Assembly (NCBI RefSeq): GCF_004099695.1
Contig: NZ_SCHL01000002.1
Span: 294,535-358,534, forward strand
Source: Methanosarcina sp. MSH10X1
Lineage (GTDB): Archaea; Halobacteriota; Methanosarcinia; Methanosarcinales; Methanosarcinaceae
Length of the DNA: 64,000 nt
Direction: 5' to 3'
A program made the position numbers and the translations under genes. The first letter of the stretch is position 1, and each line of letters begins with the position of its first letter. The notes under the pieces were generated by a model that was not told the DNA's origin, made no database searches, and was given only the letters and a program-made list of their open reading frames with translations. Shown one piece after another: positions 58,369 through 64,000 of the stretch.

Positions 58369-58827
58369 TTAAAGCCTGACTCCGGTTTTTTTGAACTCCC
58401 TTTCACTGAAAAAGAGGGTATAATCCTTAATCCCGGTAGCTTCCGAAATTCTAACTGCTACCTCTTCACAGTTCTCCGGCGTGTAGGAATGAACCATAGT
58501 GAACAGATTATACGGCCAGTCAGGATAGCGCGGGCGTTCATAGCAGTGAGTCACCTCAGGGAATTCTGCCATGATATTCCCTACTGTTTCTATCTTCTCA
58601 TCAGGAACATTCCAGACACACATTGCATTGGCTTTTATGCCTATAGCCCTGTGCCCGATTGAAGCCGCAAAGCGACGGATCTTCCCAGCTTTCTGGAGGT
58701 TTTTAAGCCTGTCAACAACCTCCTGTTCACTGATCCCAAGTTCAGAAGCAAACCCTTTGAAAGGAGAATGAGTGATCGGAATTCCGTCCTGCACCAGTTT
58801 TAGCAGTTTTACATCCGTTTTATCCAT
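58369..58827 (-). CDS. ahbB: Siroheme decarboxylase subunit AhbB
   Basis: 152 aa from the ATG at 58827; AGGTGA lies four bases upstream, and an 18-bp longer frame reaches 58845. An Lrp/AsnC-type helix-turn-helix (SELGISEQEVVDRLKNLQK) precedes an Lrp-like alpha-beta domain with CYERPRYPDWPYNLFTMVH, the Ahb pattern. With AhbA it decarboxylates siroheme to 12,18-didecarboxysiroheme. The start lies five bases beyond the ahbA stop. Confidence 0.93.
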   Translation of the reverse strand: MDKTDVKLLKLVQDGIPITHSPFKGFASELGISEQEVVDRLKNLQKAGKIRRFAASIGHRAIGIKANAMCVWNVPDEKIETVGNIMAEFPEVTHCYERPRYPDWPYNLFTMVHSYTPENCEEVAVRISEATGIKDYTLFFSEREFKKTGVRL

Positions 58828-58831
58828 AATT

Positions 58832-59380
58832 TCACCTGATATCAAATTTTACCTGAATCTTAAACAGGTGCTTTGTAGGAAGATCAAGAAGAGGACAGCC
58901 TGTTTTCTCCCGAATTTCGCTGAGAATCTTCTCAAGCCTGTTTTTATTTGGAGCCGAAAGCGTAAACCAGAGATTATATTGTGCAGCACTTCTAAGATAA
59001 TTATGGGAAACTTCGGGATACTCGTTAATAAAAATAGCAATTTCCTCTATGCGGGACTCGGGCACTTTCAGAGCTACAAGAGTACTTACGCCTCCCATAT
59101 TTCTCATGCTGAGGACAGGACCTACTCTTCTTACTGCCCCTTTCCTGTTGAGTTCACGCAGCCTATCAATCACCTCAATTTCCGGAAGCCTGAGAATCTC
59201 GCCTAACCTTGCAAAAGGTTCGACATCGAGGGGGACTTCCTGCTGGATAAGGTTGAGGATTCTTTTGTCGGTCTCGTCAAGTTCTATTACCGGAACCTCC
59301 CCTTCATAAGGATCCATATCACAGGAAAATTCGGCAGCCTCTTTCTGGAGCCGATCTTTATAATTTTCAATGTCAATCAT
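58832..59380 (-). CDS. ahbA: Siroheme decarboxylase subunit AhbA
   Basis: 182 aa from the ATG at 59380, preceded by AGTGATC; longer frames to 59506 run into ahbD. The HTH region ([19 protein letters not shown]) is followed by [17 protein letters not shown] and [19 protein letters not shown], the siroheme-decarboxylase form. The C-terminus [13 protein letters not shown] is typical. The start lies within the ahbD 3' end (8-bp overlap). Confidence 0.93.
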   Translation of the reverse strand: MIDIENYKDRLQKEAAEFSCDMDPYEGEVPVIELDETDKRILNLIQQEVPLDVEPFARLGEILRLPEIEVIDRLRELNRKGAVRRVGPVLSMRNMGGVSTLVALKVPESRIEEIAIFINEYPEVSHNYLRSAAQYNLWFTLSAPNKNRLEKILSEIREKTGCPLLDLPTKHLFKIQVKFDIR

Positions 59381-60440
59381 CCTGATCACTACCATTTTTT
59401 CGTGGCCTGTAGATACAGTAAGGCTCTTCTTCAAGATAATCGCCCGTAGCAGCATAAGCCCTTGCCCTGCAGCCGGCACAGACCTTTTTGTATTCGCAGA
59501 TCCCACATTTTCCTTTAAGTTCCTCAGGATTCCTTAGTTTTGCAAAGACTTCGGAATTCTCCCAGATCTCTCTGAAAGGCTGTTCCCTGAGTTTGCCAGC
59601 AAGCACGGGCAGATAGCCGCAAGGGTAGACTTCGCCAACGCTTGATACGAAGCAAAAACCTGTGCCTCCGAGGCAGCCTTTTGTCATTGCTTCGTAGCCG
59701 TGGGTTTTAACCGAGATTTCGATACCTTCTTTTTTTGCCTGCTGGCGCATTATCCTGAAGTAGTGGGGGGCACAGGTTGCCTTCAACTGGATTTCCGATT
59801 CTTTCTGCATATCATAGAACCAGTGCAGTATGCGCTCATAGTCTGCAGGGGAAACCTCATCGGATTCTTCTCCCCTGCCCGTAGGCACAAGGAAAAAGAC
59901 ATGATACGCAACGGCTCCAAGCTTTTTTGCAAGCTCAAAAGTCTTATGGATTTCTTCAAGATTGCGTTTTGAGACCGTGGTATTGATCTGGAAGGGAAAA
60001 TCTGATTTCCTGAGAAGTTCAATGCCTGCAAGCGTCCTTTCAAAAGCGCCGGGCACGCCCCTGAAATTATCGTGCGTTTCGGCAGTCGCTCCATCAATAC
60101 TGATACTGAGCCGCTGGACACCCGCCTCTTTCAACTTATCCACAACTTCAGGCGTGAGAAGTGTGCCGTTTGTTGCAAGCACAACTCGAAGCCCGGCATC
60201 AGTGCCGTAACGTGCAAGCTCAAAAACGTCAGGTCTGGTAAGAGGCTCGCCTCCGCTCATAATGAGAATGGGTCTTCCAAGCCCTGCAACCTCATCAATG
60301 AAGTGTTTGGCTTCATCCGTTGTAAGTTCACCTGCCGGGACCGAAGAGGTGGAAGCTCCCCTGCAGTGTACGCAGTTCAGGTTGCATCCTGCAGTCAGTT
60401 CCCATGCAATAAGCCTTGGTGCATTTGTCATGTCAATCAT
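59373..60440 (-). CDS. ahbD: Heme b synthase AhbD (radical SAM)
   Basis: 355 aa. The radical-SAM cluster is Cys19, Cys23 and Cys26 (CNLNCVHC), and a SPASM-like C-terminus holds a second set of cysteines ([26 protein letters not shown]). [36 protein letters not shown] and [10 protein letters not shown] fit AhbD, which turns Fe-coproporphyrin III into heme b by oxidative decarboxylation. AhbC is the alternative, but its marks are absent. First gene of the ahbD-ahbA-ahbB-sirC unit. Confidence 0.9.
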   Translation of the reverse strand: MIDMTNAPRLIAWELTAGCNLNCVHCRGASTSSVPAGELTTDEAKHFIDEVAGLGRPILIMSGGEPLTRPDVFELARYGTDAGLRVVLATNGTLLTPEVVDKLKEAGVQRLSISIDGATAETHDNFRGVPGAFERTLAGIELLRKSDFPFQINTTVSKRNLEEIHKTFELAKKLGAVAYHVFFLVPTGRGEESDEVSPADYERILHWFYDMQKESEIQLKATCAPHYFRIMRQQAKKEGIEISVKTHGYEAMTKGCLGGTGFCFVSSVGEVYPCGYLPVLAGKLREQPFREIWENSEVFAKLRNPEELKGKCGICEYKKVCAGCRARAYAATGDYLEEEPYCIYRPRKNGSDQDD

Positions 60441-60865
60441 AAATTAGCTGTTTTATTAATGGCAGTTAATGTTTAATGAGATTTACAAATTAATGATTAT
60501 CAGGAAGTTAAAATCATATCTCCAGGACCTGATAGCTGCCAGATTAATTTTTCCGGGAGTCAGTCCATTGAGACTGGAAAGATCTGGATTTGAAACCTGA
60601 GAGGTCATATTAATAAAGTAATATTAATATTCTACCATTTCAAACAAAAAATGTAGAAAAAGAAAAGAATCAGGTGTTACACGCATCTGTCTCTTTCAGG
60701 TTTATTGATAATTAATTTTCAAACCAAGCCTTTCAGAGCTAAAATAGTAAATATAAACTCAATGGCAGGTAAATAAAAATTCAGTAATTTGTAAATATAA
60801 AAATGAATATTTGGTAAATATAAATCCAATTGCTAAAAACTATGCCTAAATAGAAGTTCTCCCAT
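60441..60865. other. 425-bp spacer upstream of ahbD
   Basis: AT-rich; repeated TTGGTAAATATAAAT-type stretches at 60745-60830, probably promoter space. No gene recognised. Confidence 0.5.
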
Positions 60866-61276
60866 TTAAACCGTAACTATTCCTATCATTATCGGAGCCT
60901 CATAATCCCAGTATACATCTATAGTTGCCGTGCTCCAGCGATCCAGAGATACTGAGGTATTTTCCTCTGCAACTCCGTTATCCAACACGACTCTCAAGGT
61001 ATATTCTCTTGATTCGAGGGAGTTTCTCAGGCTAAAAGGTTTTGTCCTTGAAACCGATTCGTCCGGATGGAGTTTGTATGTTTCCTTAAATACAGATTTG
61101 TTATCATAATCCAGTATTTCAACTGAGACTTCATGAGTTCCTGCATCATAGTTTTTTAATTCGAAAAAATTATCTAGAGCAGGACCAGCGAGAAGAAATA
61201 TTAGCAAATAATAGCCTGCTATTGCAGCTAAGGGTATGAATAACAGAAATAAAAGTAATTTCCTAAAATTCCGCAT
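60866..61276 (-). CDS. Membrane-anchored small protein, unknown function
   Basis: 136 aa. One N-terminal anchor (LLLFLLFIPLAAIAGYYLLIFLLAG) is followed by an extracytoplasmic beta-rich domain with NYDAGTHEVSVEILDYDN, ESREYTLRVVLDNG and WDYEAPIMIGIVTV; the pattern resembles an Ig- or CARDB-like sandwich. No cysteines or catalytic motif. It lies 75 bp downstream of the gene at 61352, the same strand, likely the same unit. Confidence 0.7.
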   Translation of the reverse strand: MRNFRKLLLFLLFIPLAAIAGYYLLIFLLAGPALDNFFELKNYDAGTHEVSVEILDYDNKSVFKETYKLHPDESVSRTKPFSLRNSLESREYTLRVVLDNGVAEENTSVSLDRWSTATIDVYWDYEAPIMIGIVTV

Positions 61277-61351
61277 TTGTAATACCTACCACTATAATAG
61301 AAGGAGCTTTAACTTCTTTTTACTATCTATTGGAAAGTCTATTAGCATAAT

Positions 61352-62206
61352 TCAGGAGGTTTCATCCGCATAGTATTCTGGACTATATCGATTGTTCCAT
61401 TGAGAAGAGTTCATCCAAGGTATCTCCTGTCCCAGAATAACCCTGACTTTTAAAAAGCCTGTACGGCTAACAGTGGCTTTTATTTCGCTAAGATATTGAC
61501 CCCTGTATTTTCGTGGCCACTCGTTAGGATCGTTATGTGCATCCAAATGGATATGGAAGTGTATTGGAGCTCCCTGTCGATAATCACTAACATAAACATA
61601 GCTTTCATATATAGGAATCGAAGCATACTTAGTGTATTCTCCGTAAGGCACTACTAGACTATTTGAAACATTTTCAACCGGGAATAATATCGGGCTTTCA
61701 TTATTTATGGGATCAAAGATGTCGTAGTAATCTGCAACGAAATCCGCACTAAAAGAAATATCCTGAAGCCTGGATTCGTTTGTCCTGAACCCAAGCATAG
61801 GTCCTTTCTCAGTTTCTGCAATGAAGGTTGTCCAGCCTCCTGGTATTGTTTTGTTGTTAAAAATCTCAGTTGCATTTTCAAAATAAGGGCCTCTGCGGTG
61901 TTTTTCAGGCCAGTTGTTGATTTCGTGCATAAGCTCCTGAGTAAAATAAGGGTCTTTTTGAGCAGGGGGAGTAAAGAATCTGCCTTCTTTTGTTGCAGGG
62001 ATTGGAACCATTATTACGGTGGGCTCCGGAACGTCTTTTCCGGAAAGGCCGGTCACTTCAACCTCATAAAAACAAAGATACCTTTGACCATCATCTCTCC
62101 AGTCTTTCGCATCCATATATATAGAGTGAAATAAAATGCTCACTGAAATGCCGCCCAAAAAAAGAATCAAAAACAAAGCAATAAGTAACAGATTTCTTCT
62201 TCTCAC
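61352..62206 (-). CDS. Membrane-anchored extracytoplasmic protein, unknown function
   Basis: 284 aa. N-terminal anchor (NLLLIALFLILFLGGISVSILF), then a soluble domain with VEVTGLSGKDVPEPTVIMVP, APIHFHIHLDAHNDPNEW (a His/Asp-rich stretch that could bind metal) and a C-terminal KVRVILGQEIPW. No known family recognised. Operon with the 136-aa protein downstream suggests a joint envelope role. Confidence 0.7.
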   Translation of the reverse strand: MRRRNLLLIALFLILFLGGISVSILFHSIYMDAKDWRDDGQRYLCFYEVEVTGLSGKDVPEPTVIMVPIPATKEGRFFTPPAQKDPYFTQELMHEINNWPEKHRRGPYFENATEIFNNKTIPGGWTTFIAETEKGPMLGFRTNESRLQDISFSADFVADYYDIFDPINNESPILFPVENVSNSLVVPYGEYTKYASIPIYESYVYVSDYRQGAPIHFHIHLDAHNDPNEWPRKYRGQYLSEIKATVSRTGFLKVRVILGQEIPWMNSSQWNNRYSPEYYADETS

Positions 62207-62347
62207 TTTTACTCACCCTTTTTATATCCAAAAATAGGGAGAAGTAGTTCTTCAATATTCTTAATATGTTTTACAATTTAAAATTAACGTCTCGGTTCCA
62301 AATCTCCTTTTTTCTTATCATGCCTCTACTATTTTTTTATCTGGCTA

Positions 62348-63937
62348 TTATCTTTCTGCCACACTGAAAGTAATTCTGAATTCCGTTTTATGGTCTCTTT
62401 TAAGCTCAACTTTCCCACCAAGCTGGTCAACAAGGATATCTACTAACTGCAGCCCCAGAGATTCAAGAGTTTCCAGCTTTATGTTTTCGGGAATTCCTCT
62501 TCCGTTATCCGAAACTGTCAGGCTGAAGAGTGACTCATTTGCCTTATTATTCCTTTCTTCCCTGCAAAGCTTGATTCGAATTTCCCCTTCTTCGTCCTTA
62601 GTAAAAGCATGTTTGAGAGAATTAGAAATAAGCTCATTGACAATTATTCCTAACGGGACAGCAATATCCATATCAAAAAATGTGTTTTCCTCCAGGTCCA
62701 TATAGAGGTGGATGCCCTTACTCCTGAGGCTATAAGTCTTGAAAAGATTTCTAGCTAATTTTTGAAGATAGGCAGAAAAATTCAGAGTATCTGTCCCTTC
62801 CCCTTTGTAGAGCTCTTCATGAATCAGGGTCATTGAAATGACACGGTCCTGGCTTTCTCTGAAAGCTTCCAGTACCTTCTTATCCTGGAATCTTTCAGCC
62901 TGGAGATCCAGCAGGGAAGAAATTACCTGCAAGTTATTCTTGATTCTGTGATGTATTTCTTTTATCCGGATTTTTTCAATTCTAGCCATTGTTTCTTCTG
63001 TTTTGATGCGCTCAGTAATATCCTGAACTATTCCCTTCACCCGGACAGGGAGATTATGCTTATCAAAGATAACTTCAGCTTTTGAATGGACTGTACGTTC
63101 TTCCCCATTAGCTAGGATAATACGATAATCAATGCCAGCTTTAGGCCCTTTTTTCAATCCCTTTTTAATGTTTTTATCTACATAGTCCCGATCGTCGGGG
63201 TGGATATAATTTAAAAGTTCATTACGGGAAGGAGCTGGTTTCTGAGGACTGCGCCCAAAAATATGGTATAGCTCATTAGACCAGTATCCTTCACCAGTTA
63301 CAAGATCCCAACTCCAATTTCCAATATGAGCCATTTTCTGGGCTTCAGCAAGTCCGGTTTCGCTTTCTTTCAACGACTCATATGCCTTCTCAAGCTCTTG
63401 TGTCCGTTTCTTAACTAGTTGCTCCAGATTCTCATATGCTTTTTTCAGGGCTTCTTCAGCTTTTTTGCGCTCGGTGATATCACGCGCTGTAGCAAATACC
63501 CCAATGACTTTGCCAGTCTCGTCTTTATAAATAGACGCGTTATATAATACCGGTGTTACATGTCCGTTTTTATTCTGAATTTCAAGAGCGTAATCCCGAA
63601 CTTCACCATATATGAAGACCTGCTGATATCCTTTTCTGGCTTTCTCGGGTTCGGTGAAATAATCCGAAAAATCAGACCCAATTAACTCCTCTCTGGGATA
63701 GCCGGTAACCAGTTCAGTAGCATTATTCACATCCGTAATCTTGCCATCAGGCCCAATAGTTACCAGGGGGTCCAGACTGGCTTCAATAAGGCTGCGATTA
63801 TAGATATTTGATAGCCTCAGAGCTTCTCCGGCTTTCTTCTGCTCAGTAACATCTCTGGCAATAGTTGAGACGGCAACAAGCTCTCCAGATGTATCAAACA
63901 CAGGAGAAAGAGTTACTGAAACATTTATTACTATGGG
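62348..63937 (-). CDS. PAS sensor histidine kinase, 5' end lost to an insertion element
   Basis: About 530 aa. The end of one PAS domain (NVSVTLSPVFDTSGELVAVS) is followed by a second PAS (about 45-165), a coiled coil (VKKRTQELEKAYESLKESE), a third PAS with a HPDDR loop (200-320), HisKA_2 (IHHRIKNNLQVISSLLDLQ) and a HATPase with NELISNSLKHAF and DNGRGIPEN. The module is very close to that of the kinase at 1274 but lacks its charged insert. The first PAS is incomplete: the reading frame continues to the window edge, but its 5' side resembles the end of a TnpB-type element, so the gene is probably truncated. Confidence 0.85.
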   Translation of the reverse strand, partial: PIVINVSVTLSPVFDTSGELVAVSTIARDVTEQKKAGEALRLSNIYNRSLIEASLDPLVTIGPDGKITDVNNATELVTGYPREELIGSDFSDYFTEPEKARKGYQQVFIYGEVRDYALEIQNKNGHVTPVLYNASIYKDETGKVIGVFATARDITERKKAEEALKKAYENLEQLVKKRTQELEKAYESLKESETGLAEAQKMAHIGNWSWDLVTGEGYWSNELYHIFGRSPQKPAPSRNELLNYIHPDDRDYVDKNIKKGLKKGPKAGIDYRIILANGEERTVHSKAEVIFDKHNLPVRVKGIVQDITERIKTEETMARIEKIRIKEIHHRIKNNLQVISSLLDLQAERFQDKKVLEAFRESQDRVISMTLIHEELYKGEGTDTLNFSAYLQKLARNLFKTYSLRSKGIHLYMDLEENTFFDMDIAVPLGIIVNELISNSLKHAFTKDEEGEIRIKLCREERNNKANESLFSLTVSDNGRGIPENIKLETLESLGLQLVDILVDQLGGKVELKRDHKTEFRITFSVAER

Positions 63938-64000
63938 AGCGCAGAGGGTCACGAATACCCCGTCCTTCAGGTCGGGGATGAAGTGAACCCTCGCCTCTTC
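63938..64000 (-). mobile_element. Right-edge fragment of an IS200/IS605-type (TnpB) element
   Basis: CCCCGTCCTTCAGGTCGGGG at 63958-63977 is an imperfect hairpin, and the minus-strand frame reads EEARVHFIPDLKDGVF. This hairpin and peptide recall the terminal structure next to tnpB ends in archaeal IS1341/IS605 elements. The transposase itself is outside the window, so the identification is tentative. Confidence 0.5.

Noticed and set aside
59381..59506. N-terminal extension of AhbA
   Set aside because: It is out-of-frame ahbD sequence (complement of the C-terminal cysteine region); the ATG at 59380 has AGTGATC upstream.

Overview
The window is chromosomal DNA from a methanogenic archaeon of the genus Methanosarcina; the species cannot be fixed from the sequence alone. 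The assignment rests on archaeal information-processing genes (TFB, Gar1, RPA, RpoN, RpoK, eL18), the archaeal mevalonate route (mevalonate kinase, isopentenyl phosphate kinase, type-2 IPP isomerase), siroheme-dependent heme synthesis (AhbA, AhbB, AhbD), multi-PAS HisKA_2 kinases, disaggregatase-related surface proteins, AT-rich TATA-containing spacers and Shine-Dalgarno sites of the AGGAGGTGA type.

Layout. 1-3.7 kb: the end of a regulator, a family 6 hypoxanthine-DNA glycosylase, a small ferredoxin and a four-PAS histidine kinase. 4.3-8.8 kb: a metallopeptidase island on the minus strand. It holds a protealysin-type M4 peptidase, its emfourin-like inhibitor, an ulilysin-like M43 peptidase, an unrecognised 109-aa protein and an M28 aminopeptidase. 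9.1-11.7 kb: an EEP-nuclease pseudogene, an erythromycin-esterase-like protein and tRNA-Thr(CGU). 11.8-19.3 kb: Trm5, two membrane proteins, TFB, Gar1 and pyruvate phosphate dikinase. 19.8-29.8 kb: a long minus-strand run reading eL18, uL13, uS9, RpoN, tRNA-Pro, RpoK, uS2, Memo, mevalonate kinase, isopentenyl phosphate kinase, Fni, then RNase J and a prenyl diphosphate synthase. This joins translation and transcription to isoprenoid lipid synthesis. 30.2-34.8 kb: an accessory block with a ThDP 2-oxo-acid decarboxylase behind a structured leader, a DUF2240 protein, and a secreted phospholipase-C-like protein beside a membrane protein.

35-39 kb: SerA and a two-gene RPA operon. 39.4-46.9 kb: secreted or surface proteins. 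These are a NosD-like beta-helix protein with a sorting tail, two closely related TolB-type beta-propellers, and a beta-helix/disaggregatase-related protein whose promoter and signal-peptide region is present three times at an exact 140-bp period. 47.6-60.4 kb: GluRS, a small winged-helix protein, an FAH-family hydrolase, PyrK-PyrD, and the tetrapyrrole genes hemC, hemL, hemB, hemA, sirC-like, ahbB, ahbA and ahbD. GluRS makes Glu-tRNA(Glu), HemA and HemL turn it into aminolevulinate, HemB and HemC lead toward uroporphyrinogen, the sirC-like protein toward siroheme, and AhbA/B and AhbD toward heme b. HemD, the uroporphyrinogen methyltransferase and AhbC are not in the window. 60.8-64 kb: two unknown membrane-anchored proteins and a second PAS kinase, whose 5' part seems to be cut by a TnpB-type insertion element at the window edge.

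The most notable findings are the peptidase/inhibitor island with shared G-tract ribosome-binding sites and a predicted CTG start, the 140-bp triplication of a promoter plus signal peptide, reiteration of gene 3' ends including their stop codons, a dispersed hairpin repeat present in two inverted copies 35 kb apart, and the leader with mutually exclusive hairpins upstream of the decarboxylase.
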